The notes beneath the pieces are model-generated. The model was not told where the DNA came from. It ran no database searches and was given only the letters and a program-made list of their open reading frames with translations. From the NCBI RefSeq assembly GCF_018223745.1, contig NZ_CP073653.1:2012001-2076000 (forward strand): 64,000 nt of DNA. Direction: 5' to 3'. The DNA comes from Clostridium beijerinckii (GTDB taxonomy: Bacteria; Bacillota; Clostridia; Clostridiales; Clostridiaceae). Shown piece after piece: positions 26,351 to 35,545 of this stretch (its first letter is position 1; the number at the start of each line of letters is the position of its first letter). The position numbers and the translations under genes were made by a program.

Positions 26351-27799
26351 GTGAAATTAAATAAGGAATCATATAAAGAATTTAAAACATATCCAGAAAA
26401 AGTATTGCAATTTGGAGAAGGTAACTTTTTGAGAGCTTTTGTTGATTGGCAAATAGATAAAATGAATGATGAAGCAGATTTCAATGGAAGCGTTGTAGTT
26501 GTTCAGCCATTAGAAAATGGTCTTGTGGACATGCTTAATGATCAAGATTGTTTATACACTTTATATTTACAAGGGGTCCAAAATGGGCAAGCATCAAAAA
26601 CTCATAAAGTAATCAATAGTATAAGTAGGGGAATTAATCCTTACAGAGACTATAATGAATATTTAAAAGTTGCAGAAAATCCAGATTTAAGATTTATAGT
26701 GTCAAATACAACAGAGGCAGGAATTGCATTTGATGAAAACGATACTTTAAATGGAGGATGTCAAAAAAGTTATCCAGGTAAGCTAACAGCATTTTTATAT
26801 CACAGATTTAATGCATTTAATGGAGATGACAGTAAGGGATTTATTATAATTCCATGCGAGCTTATTGATAGAAATGGTGAAAAACTTAAAGAAATAGTAT
26901 TAAAGTATGCAGAAGTATGGAACTTAGGACAAGACTTTATTGATTGGATAAACAATGCTAATACTTTTTGTTGTAGTTTAGTTGATAGAATAGTTCCAGG
27001 ATATCCAAGAGATACAATTGATGAAGTTAGAGAAGAGCTTGGATATGATGATAATTTAGTAGATGTAGGTGAAATATTTCACTTATGGGTAATAGAAGGC
27101 CCTCAGTCTATAAAAGATGAATTACCAATAGAAAAAGCTGGACTTAATGTAAAAGTTGTAGATGATATGACACCATATAGAACAAGAAAAGTTAGAATTT
27201 TAAATGGACCTCATACGGCAATGGTTCCAGTAGCGTACCTTTACGGTTTAGAAACTGTAGGGGAAGCGGTTGATCATGAAGTTATAGGAAGATATGTCCA
27301 CGATGTAATATATGATGAAATCATAGAAACTTTAGATTTGCCTCACGAAGAGCTAGTAGAATTTGCAGATGCGATTATAGAAAGATTTCAAAATCCATAT
27401 GTAAAGCACTATTTAATGAGTATAGCATTAAATTCATTGTCTAAATACAAAACAAGAGATTTACCAAGTTTGACTGAATATCTAAAGAGAAAAGGTACGC
27501 TTCCTAAGAAATTAGTATTCTCCCTTGCATCTTTAATAGAATTCTACAAAGGAAAAAGAGGAGACGAAGATATTCAATTAGCTGATGATGAGGATATATT
27601 AGAATTATTTAAGAAATTATGGGAAAAATATGATGGAACAAAAGAAGGACTAAACAAAATTGTAACTTCTGTTCTTGCATATGAAAAGAATTGGGGAAGC
27701 AATTTAAATGAAATTCCTAATCTTGCTGATGAGATTTCAAGATATTTAGAAATAATTGAAAAAGTAGGAATGAAGGAAGCAGTTAAAGTAGTTTTATAA
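26351..27799 (+). CDS. uxaB: Tagaturonate reductase (altronate oxidoreductase), copy 1
   Basis: 482 residues, start GTG after AGGAGGA. NADH-dependent reductase of the mannitol dehydrogenase family that turns tagaturonate into altronate. Seen are [17 protein letters not shown] at the N-terminal nucleotide-binding region, [28 protein letters not shown], and the catalytic-domain segment [21 protein letters not shown] with the conserved Lys and Asn-x-x-His. It has a close paralogue 6,011 bp downstream. The 3' two thirds are almost identical between copies, including a 107-nt exact run (27101-27207). Confidence 0.93.
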   Translation: MKLNKESYKEFKTYPEKVLQFGEGNFLRAFVDWQIDKMNDEADFNGSVVVVQPLENGLVDMLNDQDCLYTLYLQGVQNGQASKTHKVINSISRGINPYRDYNEYLKVAENPDLRFIVSNTTEAGIAFDENDTLNGGCQKSYPGKLTAFLYHRFNAFNGDDSKGFIIIPCELIDRNGEKLKEIVLKYAEVWNLGQDFIDWINNANTFCCSLVDRIVPGYPRDTIDEVREELGYDDNLVDVGEIFHLWVIEGPQSIKDELPIEKAGLNVKVVDDMTPYRTRKVRILNGPHTAMVPVAYLYGLETVGEAVDHEVIGRYVHDVIYDEIIETLDLPHEELVEFADAIIERFQNPYVKHYLMSIALNSLSKYKTRDLPSLTEYLKRKGTLPKKLVFSLASLIEFYKGKRGDEDIQLADDEDILELFKKLWEKYDGTKEGLNKIVTSVLAYEKNWGSNLNEIPNLADEISRYLEIIEKVGMKEAVKVVL

Positions 27800-27808
27800 T
27801 GAAATTTA

Positions 27809-27844
27809 TTATCATGCAATTAAATTTTCTTAATTGCATGATAA
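27809..27844 (+). other. Perfect intercistronic hairpin after uxaB copy 1
   Basis: TTATCATGCAATTAA (27809-27823), 6-nt loop, TTAATTGCATGATAA (27830-27844), without a following T-tract. It matches the design of the hairpin after uxaC. Confidence 0.65.
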
Positions 27845-27878
27845 GTAAATATATATCAATAATAAAGGAGGTAAATAA

Positions 27879-28301
27879 ATGAGTTTTGATGAAAATTGTT
27901 TTTATTGTTCGAAGAATCAAGATTTAGATTCTTTAATGATTAAGATTTGTGATTTAGATGTATCAACAGTATATTTGTTTAAGGAACAAACTTATAGTGG
28001 AAGATGTAATGTTGTTTATAAGGAACATAAAAGTGAAATAGCGGATTTAAATGAAGATGAAGCAGCAGCTTTCATAAATGACGCTAGAAAGGTAGCTAAA
28101 GCAATCCATAAAGCGTTCAATCCAGATAAAGTAAATTATGGAGCATTTGCTGATACTATGAAACATCTTCATCTTCATATTGTACCTAAATATGAAGGCG
28201 GCCCATCTTGGGGAAAAACTTTTGAGATGAATCCACAAAAAATATATTTAAGCGATGATGAATACCAAAACCTAATTTGTAAAATAAAAGATAATTTATA
28301 A
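27879..28301 (+). CDS. HIT family protein
   Basis: 140 residues. Histidine-triad nucleotide hydrolase/transferase with the signature MKHLHLHIVPKY. An N-terminal CFYC pair (residues 7-10) may bind zinc, as in many bacterial HIT proteins. AAAGGAGG precedes the ATG. Its place inside a hexuronate operon is unusual; it might clear a nucleotide-linked by-product or simply be carried along. Confidence 0.88.
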   Translation: MSFDENCFYCSKNQDLDSLMIKICDLDVSTVYLFKEQTYSGRCNVVYKEHKSEIADLNEDEAAAFINDARKVAKAIHKAFNPDKVNYGAFADTMKHLHLHIVPKYEGGPSWGKTFEMNPQKIYLSDDEYQNLICKIKDNL

Positions 28302-28354
28302 TATTGGATTAATGAATAAAAAATTAACTAAATTAAAGATACGGAGGAAAAGGA

Positions 28355-29761
28355 ATGTTAAATTCTGTTGACAAAAACGCATCAACTAATGCTAATAATG
28401 GAAACGTTAAATTAAGTTTAAGAGAGAAAATTTCTTACGGTTTTGGAGATTTTGGTAATGGATTTATGTTTGACTTAGGTCAATCATATCTTACAAAGTT
28501 TTTCATAGATACATGTGGAATTAGTGCTGGAGCAGTTGGTGGTATATTTGCATTTACAAAAATATTCGATGCATTCATGGATCCATTAGCAGGATCATTG
28601 ATAGATAGTAGAAAGGCAGGTAAATCAGGAAAGTTTAGGCCTGTAATGATGATTTCAAGTATAATTCTTGCACTACTTACAATTATTACTTTTACTATGC
28701 CTGAGATGCCGCTTTCATCTAAGATTATATATGGTTATGCAACATATATGATTTGGGGTCTTGTATATTCATTCACTAATGTTCCTTATGGATCATTAGC
28801 ATCGGTTATGACAAGAGATGTAGAGGATAGAAGCCAATTAGCTACATTTAGACAAGCTGGTTCATTAGGAGCACAATTAATAACTGGAGTAGCTTTTGTA
28901 CCTATTCTTATGATGTTTAGTGACAAAAAAGTTGGTTATCCAGTTGCGGCCGCAGTTATGGCTGTTATAGGAGTTGTTTCATTCTTTATCTGTTTTGCTA
29001 ACACAAAAGAACACGTTGTAGTTAACAGAGAAGGTAAATCAGAAAAAGCATCTGCTAAAGATTATTTTAAAGTTGTATTTACAAATAGACCATTGTTATG
29101 CTTAATTCTTATGCAATTATTTACAATATCAGCTATGAATACTAACAACCAAATGATGATTTTCTTCTGCCAATATAACTTAGGGGATATTAAACTTCAA
29201 CCTAAGGTTAATGGTATAATGATTGGATGTTCTGTAATAGGTATATTCGCTATTCCATTCTTAGTAAAACATTTTGGTAAAAAGAAAACTGCGATTGCAG
29301 GACTATTGATTGGAATTGTTGCTAATGGATTAAACTTTATAATACCAACAAATGCTACTACTTTCACAGTTCTTGTTACAATAGGATATGTAGCTTTAGC
29401 TATTCCAAATGGAGTTACTTGGGCATTCGTAACGGATGCAATTGACTATGGACATTGGCATACTGGAATAAGAAAAGAAGGTGTAACTTATGCTGCATTT
29501 AACTTTTCAAGAAAAATTGCACAATCTATGGCAGCCCTTGTTAGTGCAGCAGTATTAGGTATGACTGGGTATGTTGCAAACGCACAACAAAGTGCAGAAA
29601 CATTACTAGGAATTAAGGGAGCAATGACATTGTATCCAGCAGTAGCTTTAGCTTTAGCTGCTCTTGTAGTAGGTATATTACATAATCTACCAGATGACAA
29701 GTACAGAAAAGTTGCTCAAGACTTACAAGAAGGAAAATGGGAAAAAGGAATTTTAGAATAA
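28355..29761 (+). CDS. GPH-family sugar:cation symporter (hexuronide/hexuronate uptake)
   Basis: 468 residues with about twelve membrane segments, MFS_2/GPH family (UidB, XynB-like). The GPH features are REKISYGFGDFGNGFMFDL at the N terminus, FDAFMDPLAGSLIDS in the first loop, and YGHWHTGIRKEGVTYA in the second half. It lies in the uronate operon, so uptake of galacturonate, glucuronate or a short uronide is likely. CGGAGGAAAAG precedes the ATG, and a terminator follows. Confidence 0.9.
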   Translation: MLNSVDKNASTNANNGNVKLSLREKISYGFGDFGNGFMFDLGQSYLTKFFIDTCGISAGAVGGIFAFTKIFDAFMDPLAGSLIDSRKAGKSGKFRPVMMISSIILALLTIITFTMPEMPLSSKIIYGYATYMIWGLVYSFTNVPYGSLASVMTRDVEDRSQLATFRQAGSLGAQLITGVAFVPILMMFSDKKVGYPVAAAVMAVIGVVSFFICFANTKEHVVVNREGKSEKASAKDYFKVVFTNRPLLCLILMQLFTISAMNTNNQMMIFFCQYNLGDIKLQPKVNGIMIGCSVIGIFAIPFLVKHFGKKKTAIAGLLIGIVANGLNFIIPTNATTFTVLVTIGYVALAIPNGVTWAFVTDAIDYGHWHTGIRKEGVTYAAFNFSRKIAQSMAALVSAAVLGMTGYVANAQQSAETLLGIKGAMTLYPAVALALAALVVGILHNLPDDKYRKVAQDLQEGKWEKGILE

Positions 29762-29806
29762 TAATGTTATAAATAAATCATTATTGTTTAGCTAAGAAGA
29801 ATAAGG

Positions 29807-29850
29807 CACTATCAGCTTTGTATTTTGAGAGTTGATAGTGTTTTATCTTT
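29807..29850 (+). terminator. Terminator of the uxaC operon
   Basis: CACTATCAGCT (29807-29817) pairs with AGTTGATAGTG (29830-29840), one G-U pair, followed by TTTTATCTTT. Confidence 0.85.
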
Positions 29851-29890
29851 ATATATTGAGTAAATAAAAAAAGATATACTTGTAAAAAAC

Positions 29891-29904
29891 TGTTAACGTT
29901 CACA
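29891..29904. promoter_or_regulatory. LacI-type operator of the kdgA operon, upstream site
   Basis: TGTTAACGTTCACA, identical to the upstream operator of the uxaC promoter and also 8 bp before the -35 box. Confidence 0.8.
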
Positions 29905-29912
29905 AAAAAGTA

Positions 29913-29941
29913 TTGCATATTTTTTTATTTGATACTATAAT
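29913..29941 (+). promoter_or_regulatory. Promoter of the kdgA-kdgK-uxaB-uxaA operon
   Basis: TTGCAT (29913-29918), 17-bp spacer, TATAAT (29936-29941). The layout mirrors the uxaC promoter. Confidence 0.8.
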
Positions 29942-29974
29942 GTAAATATAACTTAAATAATTTTTAACTAAAAT

Positions 29975-29988
29975 TGTTCACGTTAACA
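29975..29988. promoter_or_regulatory. LacI-type operator, downstream site 1
   Basis: TGTTCACGTTAACA, one mismatch from a perfect palindrome, about 30 bp downstream of the expected transcription start. Confidence 0.75.
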
Positions 29989-30005
29989 ATTGTTCGACCT
30001 CTAAT

Positions 30006-30019
30006 TGTTAACGTGAACG
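30006..30019. promoter_or_regulatory. LacI-type operator, downstream site 2
   Basis: TGTTAACGTGAACG, centred 31 bp from the previous site. The sites have the same paired arrangement as those before uxaC. Confidence 0.7.
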
Positions 30020-30027
30020 AAAATTAT

Positions 30028-30067
30028 TTATTAAATTAAAATATTTATAAATATTTTAATTTAATAA
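30028..30067. repeat. 40-bp perfect AT palindrome in the kdgA leader
   Basis: Every position from 30028 to 30067 pairs with its mirror around the centre 30047/30048 (core TTTATAAA). It lies just after the last operator and would form an 18-bp stem in RNA. Confidence 0.75.
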
Positions 30068-30122
30068 TCAAAGAAAAAAATGCTTTGATATATAAATAAG
30101 CTATAAACTTATTTAATATATA

Positions 30123-30232
30123 ACACAGTTCTTAAAAATACAAAAATAAATAATATAGAATTCTTCAAACCTATAATTTTCATACTATAATTTATTAATC
30201 ATATTTTAAGTTAACCATTTTAAGAACTGTGT
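30123..30232. repeat. 110-bp segment bounded by perfect 15-bp inverted repeats
   Basis: ACACAGTTCTTAAAA (30123-30137) and its exact complement TTTTAAGAACTGTGT (30218-30232) bound an AT-rich interior without an ORF. It lies in the roughly 400-nt leader between the kdgA promoter and the kdgA start. It could be a MITE-like remnant or the stem of a structured leader. I did not find a clear target-site duplication. Confidence 0.55.
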
Positions 30233-30429
30233 ATTTAATTAATAGTGATAGCACAAAATAGATTTGTTAAAAAATGAATGTTTGAAATTATAATATATAT
30301 TCTGAAAAATTAGTTTGAAAGACTATGAATTTTAAACTAATGGATATTCTAAAGAATAATTTTATTATCTAAAACCTGTATATATATTCAGTATGAAGAT
30401 ATTAATTAAGAAAGAATTTGAGGTGTAAT

Positions 30430-31077
30430 ATGAGAAGAGAAGAAGTTTTAAAAAATATAAAAGAAGCAGGTGTTGTTGCAGTTGTGAGGGGAGACTCAAA
30501 AGAAGAAGCTCTTAAAATTGTAGATGCTGTTTCAAAAGGCGGAATAAAAGTGATGGAACTTACAATGACTGTTCCAAATCCAGTTGAAGTTATTAAAGAA
30601 GTTGCTGAAAAATATAAGGATACCGATGTAATTGTTGGGGCGGGAACTGTATTGGACAGTGAAACGGCAAGAGCTTGTATTTTAGCAGGGGCACAATTTA
30701 TTGTAAGCCCAAGTTTGGATATTGATACTTTAAAGCTTTGTAATAGGTATAAGATTCTGGTTATGCCAGGAGTAATGACCGTTAAGGATGCTATTACAGC
30801 TTTTGAGTATGGAGTTGATGTGGTTAAAATATTCCCAGCCAATCTATATGGGCCATCAGTAATTAAATCATTTAAGGGGCCGCTCCCTCAAGGAGACTTT
30901 ATGCCAACAGGTGGTGTTAGTATAGCTAACTTACATGAGTGGATAGAAGCAGGAGCCTTCGTAGTAGGAACAGGAGGAGATTTAACTAAAGGTGCAAAAA
31001 CAGGCGATTATGATCTAGTTCAAAGGACTGCTAAAGAATTTATGGATGCATACAGAAAAGCGAAGGAGAGAATCTAA
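30430..31077 (+). CDS. kdgA: KDPG aldolase (2-keto-3-deoxy-6-phosphogluconate aldolase)
   Basis: 215 residues from ATG 30430 after GAGGTG; an earlier in-frame TTG overlaps the ribosome site. Class I aldolase that splits KDPG into pyruvate and glyceraldehyde-3-phosphate, the last step of the pathway. Seen are VMELTMTVPNP, VGAGTVLD with the catalytic Glu region, FIVSPSLD, DVVKIFPANLYGP with the Schiff-base Lys, and MPTGGVS at the phosphate site. It is the first gene of the second uronate transcript, two bases before the kdgK start. Confidence 0.95.
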   Translation: MRREEVLKNIKEAGVVAVVRGDSKEEALKIVDAVSKGGIKVMELTMTVPNPVEVIKEVAEKYKDTDVIVGAGTVLDSETARACILAGAQFIVSPSLDIDTLKLCNRYKILVMPGVMTVKDAITAFEYGVDVVKIFPANLYGPSVIKSFKGPLPQGDFMPTGGVSIANLHEWIEAGAFVVGTGGDLTKGAKTGDYDLVQRTAKEFMDAYRKAKERI

Positions 31078-31078
31078 A

Positions 31079-32029
31079 ATGGATGTTTTAACTTTTGGAG
31101 AATCAATGGTCGTATTTAGTCCTAATATTAATGGCCCTTTGAGACATGTTCATAGTTTTTCCAAGTCACTCGGTGGTGCCGAATCAAATGTCGCTACTGC
31201 CTTGGCAAAATTAAATCATAGTGCGGGCTGGTTCTCAAAAGTTTCGGATGATGAATTCGGAAGATTTGTTATAAGTTCTATAAAAGCAGAGGGAGTAGAT
31301 ACATCAAGAGTAATAATTGATAAAGAAAGGCCTACAGGATTGCTTTTTAAGGAACGTTATCAACGAAGCAATCCGAATGTATATTATTATAGAAAGAATT
31401 CTGCTGCTAGTAGCTTATCGCCAGAGGATATTGATGAAGAATATATTAAGCAAGCTAAAATTCTTCATATTACAGGTATAACGCCAGCTTTATCGGAAAG
31501 TTGTAGAAGAGCAGTATACAGAGCAATAGAAATAGCTAAAGAAAACAAGATATTAGTATCATTCGATCCTAATATCAGGCTTAAATTGTGGACGGTTGAT
31601 GAAGCTAGAAAGATCTTGGTGGATATTGCTAGTAAGGCAGATATTGTAATGCCTGGATTAGATGAAGCGGAACTTTTATTAGGATTAACTAATAAAGATG
31701 ATGTGGCAGATTTTTTCTTAAATAAGGAAGCGAAAATAGTCGCAGTAAAATTAGGGTCAGAAGGCTGCTATATAAAAGATAAAAAAGAAGGAGTCAAGGT
31801 CGCAGGATATAATGTATCAGATTTAATTCAAGATACAGCTGGGGCAGGCGATGGTTTTGCAGCTGGATTTTTAGCTGGATATTTAGAAAAATTATCACTA
31901 AACGAAATTGGACAATATGCTAACGGTGTTGGAGCTATGGCAACATTGGTACAAGGAGATATGGAAGGTTATCCATATTATGATCAACTGATGGAATTCA
32001 TAGGAAAGAGACAAGGTGTTGAAAGATAG
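31079..32029 (+). CDS. kdgK: 2-keto-3-deoxygluconate kinase
   Basis: 316 residues from ATG 31079 after GAAGGAGAG, starting one base after the kdgA stop. PfkB-family sugar kinase that phosphorylates KDG to KDPG. The N terminus shows the FGESMVVF motif and GGAESNVATALAKL; the C-terminal PfkB signature is DTAGAGDGFAAGFLAGYL with the catalytic Asp. Next to kdgA and uxaA, the substrate KDG is well supported. Confidence 0.93.
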   Translation: MDVLTFGESMVVFSPNINGPLRHVHSFSKSLGGAESNVATALAKLNHSAGWFSKVSDDEFGRFVISSIKAEGVDTSRVIIDKERPTGLLFKERYQRSNPNVYYYRKNSAASSLSPEDIDEEYIKQAKILHITGITPALSESCRRAVYRAIEIAKENKILVSFDPNIRLKLWTVDEARKILVDIASKADIVMPGLDEAELLLGLTNKDDVADFFLNKEAKIVAVKLGSEGCYIKDKKEGVKVAGYNVSDLIQDTAGAGDGFAAGFLAGYLEKLSLNEIGQYANGVGAMATLVQGDMEGYPYYDQLMEFIGKRQGVER

Positions 32030-32120
32030 AGTTTTCTGAAACAGATATTACTATATTTCTAACAATTGAAAATGTTAGCGCTATTAAAAGTATTTTCTTC
32101 ATATAAAATTTTAATTACAT

Positions 32121-32228
32121 TTAAGGATAAGTAAAGAGGATTATTTTGATAATTAAATTTTAAGTGTATTCTATCTCTAAATTATAAACTTCAAATAATA
32201 TTTAAAATAAACTTTTACTTATCTTTAA
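32121..32228. other. Long-range inverted repeat in the kdgK-uxaB gap
   Basis: TTAAGGATAAGTAAAG (32121-32136) can pair over all 16 positions (two G-U) with TTTTACTTATCTTTAA (32213-32228). The 331-bp gap holds no ORF with a ribosome site other than the one for uxaB. No convincing promoter is visible. Confidence 0.45.
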
Positions 32229-32361
32229 CAATGTATATATCAAAGTTGATATTGGTAATTGAAGAGATATGAAATATTAAAATGATAGCATTTGCATTGT
32301 TAATTGTCCATTGAAATTAGTTTAAGATATTTTTAATGAAAAAACTTAGGAGGAATAACTA

Positions 32362-33810
32362 ATGAAATTAAATAAGAAAATATATAAAGAATTTAAGACT
32401 TACCCTGAAAAAGTGCTACAATTTGGGGAAGGAAATTTCCTAAGAGCATTTGTTGATTGGCAAATTGACAAAATGAATGAAGAAGCAGGTTTCAATGGAA
32501 GTGTCGTAGTCGTTCAGCCTCAAGAAGGTGGACTAGTTAATATGCTAAATGAACAAGATGGCTTGTTTACACTTTATCTTCAAGGAGTTCAAGGAAAAAG
32601 AGCTATAAAAACACATAAAATAATCAATAGTATAAGTAGAGGAATTAATCCATATACAGATTATAATGAATATTTAAGAGTTGCAGAAAATCCAGAATTA
32701 AGGTTCATAGTGTCAAATACAACAGAAGCAGGAATCGCTTTTGATGAGAATGATAAGTTAAATGAAGGATGTCAAAAAAGTTTTCCGGGTAAGTTAACCG
32801 CATTTTTGTTCCGTAGATTTATGGTGTTTAATGGTGACAATAGTAAAGGTTTTATTATAATTCCATGTGAGCTTATTGATAGAAATGGTGAAAAACTTAA
32901 AGAAATAGTATTAAGATATGCAGAAATGTGGAATTTAGGACAAGATTTTGTGAATTGGATAAATGATGCTAATACTTTTTGCTGTAGTTTAGTTGATAGA
33001 ATAGTTCCAGGATATCCAAGAGATACAATTGATGAAGTTAGAGAAGAACTTGGATATGATGATAATTTAGTAGATGTAGGGGAAATATTCCACCTATGGG
33101 TAATTGAAGGGCCTCAGTCTATAAAAGATGAATTACCAATAGAAAAAGCTGGACTTAATGTAAAAGTTGTAGATGATATGACACCATATAGAACAAGAAA
33201 AGTTAGAATTTTAAATGGGCCTCATACGGCAATGGTTCCAGTAGCATACCTTTATGGTTTAGAAACTGTAGGAGAAGCTGTTGATCATGAGGTTATAGGA
33301 AGATACGTCCATGATGTAATATATGATGAAATCATAGAAACTTTAGATTTGCCTCACGAAGAATTAGTGGAATTTGCAGATGCGATTATAGAAAGATTCC
33401 AAAATCCATATGTAAAGCACTATCTAATGAGCATAGCATTAAATTCATTATCTAAATACAAAACAAGAGATTTACCAAGTTTGACTGAATATCTAAAGAG
33501 AAAGGGTACACTTCCTAAGAAATTAGTATTCTCCCTTGCATCTTTAATAGAATTCTACAAAGGAAAAAGAGGAGACGAAGATATTGAACTAGCTGATGAT
33601 GAGGATATATTAGAATTATTCAAGGAATTATGGGAAAAATATGATGGAACAAAAGAAGGCCTAAACAAAATTGTAACTTCTGTTCTTGCATATGAAAAGA
33701 ATTGGGGAAGCAATTTGAATGAAATTCCTAATCTAGCTGATGAAGTTTCAAGATATTTAGAAATAATTGAAAAAGTAGGAATGAAGGAAGCTATAAAAGA
33801 AGTTATTTAG
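32362..33810 (+). CDS. uxaB: Tagaturonate reductase (altronate oxidoreductase), copy 2
   Basis: 482 residues, start ATG after AGGAGGA, the same length as copy 1 with no gap in alignment. The N-terminal ~200 residues differ at about thirty positions, while residues about 203-425 are nearly identical apart from one Gln/Glu change near 415. The same motifs are kept ([32 protein letters not shown]). One copy may favour fructuronate instead of tagaturonate, since no uxuB is present here, but nothing in the sequence proves it. Confidence 0.92.
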   Translation: MKLNKKIYKEFKTYPEKVLQFGEGNFLRAFVDWQIDKMNEEAGFNGSVVVVQPQEGGLVNMLNEQDGLFTLYLQGVQGKRAIKTHKIINSISRGINPYTDYNEYLRVAENPELRFIVSNTTEAGIAFDENDKLNEGCQKSFPGKLTAFLFRRFMVFNGDNSKGFIIIPCELIDRNGEKLKEIVLRYAEMWNLGQDFVNWINDANTFCCSLVDRIVPGYPRDTIDEVREELGYDDNLVDVGEIFHLWVIEGPQSIKDELPIEKAGLNVKVVDDMTPYRTRKVRILNGPHTAMVPVAYLYGLETVGEAVDHEVIGRYVHDVIYDEIIETLDLPHEELVEFADAIIERFQNPYVKHYLMSIALNSLSKYKTRDLPSLTEYLKRKGTLPKKLVFSLASLIEFYKGKRGDEDIELADDEDILELFKELWEKYDGTKEGLNKIVTSVLAYEKNWGSNLNEIPNLADEVSRYLEIIEKVGMKEAIKEVI

Positions 33811-33902
33811 GAATAAGATTATAAATTATTATTATAGAATATTCATATAGCTGTTAAATTTAAAGTTGTGAACAATAATTTAATGGAAGTAGGTAGAGAG
33901 TG

Positions 33903-35390
33903 ATGAAAGAAATTATAAAAATAAATGAAAAAGACAATGTTGTAGTAGCACTTAGAGATTTGTCTAAAAGTGAAATTATAGAAGTTGAAAATAAAAAAAT
34001 AGAGATAAAAGAAGACATAAAAAGAGGACACAAAGTAGCTATATCAGACTTTAAAGTTAACGACAATGTAATAAAGTATGGATATCCAATAGGACATGCT
34101 GTTAAGGATATATCAATAGGAGAATGGATTCACACGCATAATATTAAAACAAATTTAGATGGAATTATGGAATATAATTTTAATCAGCAGCTAAAACAAG
34201 TTTCTATAGAAAACAAAAATCTTACTTTTGATGGATATAGAAGAGCAAACGGTAATGTTGGTATAAGAAATGAACTTTGGATAGTGCCAACCGTTGGGTG
34301 CGTTAATGGAATTGGTGAAAGAATAATCGAAAAATTCAAAGAAGATGTAAAACCTGTTGGGATCGATGGAGTTGAAATTTTCAAACATAATTATGGATGT
34401 TCTCAATTGGGAGATGATCATGCAAATACAAGAACTATGCTTGGAAATTTAGTAAAGCATCCTAATGCTGGAGGCGTGTTAGTACTTGGACTTGGTTGCG
34501 AAAATAATACAATGGCTGAATTTATTGAGTCATTGGGAGAATATGATACAACTAGAATTAAATTTCTAGTATCACAGGAAGTTTCTAACGAAATAGAAGA
34601 GGGTGCCAAAATATTACGTGAGCTTTATGAAAATATGAAAAATGATAAGAGAGAATCAGTATCTCTATCAAATTTAAAAGTTGGATTAAAGTGCGGTGGT
34701 TCAGATGGCTTCTCAGGAATAACTGCAAATCCTCTTGTAGGTAGTTTTTCAGATTTCTTAGTTGCACAAGGTGGAACAACAATACTTACAGAAGTTCCTG
34801 AGATGTTTGGTGCTGAAACAATTCTTATGAATAGAGCTAAAGATAATGAAACTTTTGATAAAACTGTACATTTAATAAATGATTTCAAAGAATATTTCAT
34901 GGCGTATAATCAGCCTATATACGAAAATCCTTCTCCAGGAAATAAAGCTGGTGGAATTACAACATTAGAGGATAAATCTTTAGGGTGTACACAAAAATCA
35001 GGAGATTCAACAGTTGTAGGTGTATTAAAATATGGTGAAACTTTAAAAACTAATGGATTAAATCTTTTAAGTGGACCAGGAAATGATTTGGTTGCAGCCT
35101 CAGCTTTAGCGGCAGCTGGTTGTCATATGGTTTTATTTACAACAGGTAGAGGAACACCGTTTGGTACATTTGTTCCAACAATGAAGATATCAACAAATAC
35201 TCCATTATACAATTTAAAGCCACATTGGATGGACTTTAATGCAGGAACTTTAGTTGAAGATAAGACTTTGAGTGAAGTAACAGAAGAATTTATAAAATAT
35301 GTGGTTGAAGTGGCTAATGGAAAATATGTAAATAATGAAATTAATAAATTTAAAGAGTTAGCTATTTTAAAACAAGGTGTTACTTTATAA
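33903..35390 (+). CDS. uxaA: Altronate dehydratase
   Basis: 495 residues from ATG 33903; a GTG directly before it would add one residue. Iron-dependent lyase that makes 2-keto-3-deoxygluconate from altronate. An N-terminal SAF-type domain covers about 1-95, then the UxaA catalytic region with GYRRANGNVGIRNELW, HNYGCSQLGDD, VLGLGCENN, KCGGSDGFSG and TTGRGTPFGTFVPT. It is the last gene of the operon, followed by a clear terminator. Confidence 0.95.
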   Translation: MKEIIKINEKDNVVVALRDLSKSEIIEVENKKIEIKEDIKRGHKVAISDFKVNDNVIKYGYPIGHAVKDISIGEWIHTHNIKTNLDGIMEYNFNQQLKQVSIENKNLTFDGYRRANGNVGIRNELWIVPTVGCVNGIGERIIEKFKEDVKPVGIDGVEIFKHNYGCSQLGDDHANTRTMLGNLVKHPNAGGVLVLGLGCENNTMAEFIESLGEYDTTRIKFLVSQEVSNEIEEGAKILRELYENMKNDKRESVSLSNLKVGLKCGGSDGFSGITANPLVGSFSDFLVAQGGTTILTEVPEMFGAETILMNRAKDNETFDKTVHLINDFKEYFMAYNQPIYENPSPGNKAGGITTLEDKSLGCTQKSGDSTVVGVLKYGETLKTNGLNLLSGPGNDLVAASALAAAGCHMVLFTTGRGTPFGTFVPTMKISTNTPLYNLKPHWMDFNAGTLVEDKTLSEVTEEFIKYVVEVANGKYVNNEINKFKELAILKQGVTL

Positions 35391-35435
35391 AATTCAGCAT
35401 AAGAAAGTATACTTGAGTAAAAAATATAAACAATT

Positions 35436-35470
35436 TAGCATATTAAAATTACTTTAATATGCTATTTTTT
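35436..35470 (+). terminator. Terminator of the kdgA-uxaA operon
   Basis: TAGCATATTAAA (35436-35447) pairs perfectly with TTTAATATGCTA (35453-35464), followed by TTTTTT. Confidence 0.92.
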
Positions 35471-35523
35471 GTTATAAAAATTATAATTTGTATTTTACTA
35501 GATATAATGAATTTAATTGAGTA

Positions 35524-35545
35524 TTTGAAGTATAAATACTTCAAA
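35524..35545. promoter_or_regulatory. Operator-like 22-bp palindrome
   Basis: TTTGAAGTAT, spacer AA, ATACTTCAAA: perfect 10-bp arms. It lies 60 bp after the uxaA terminator and 330 bp before the PTS IIB gene. The rest of the 484-bp gap holds a -10-like TATAAT (35771-35776), an AGGAGG at 35595-35600 with no ORF behind it, and no gene. Confidence 0.5.

Noticed and set aside
30402..30842. 146-codon open frame on the minus strand
   Set aside because: It lies antisense across kdgA, has no ribosome site, and its composition mirrors the kdgA codons. kdgA motifs are unmistakable.
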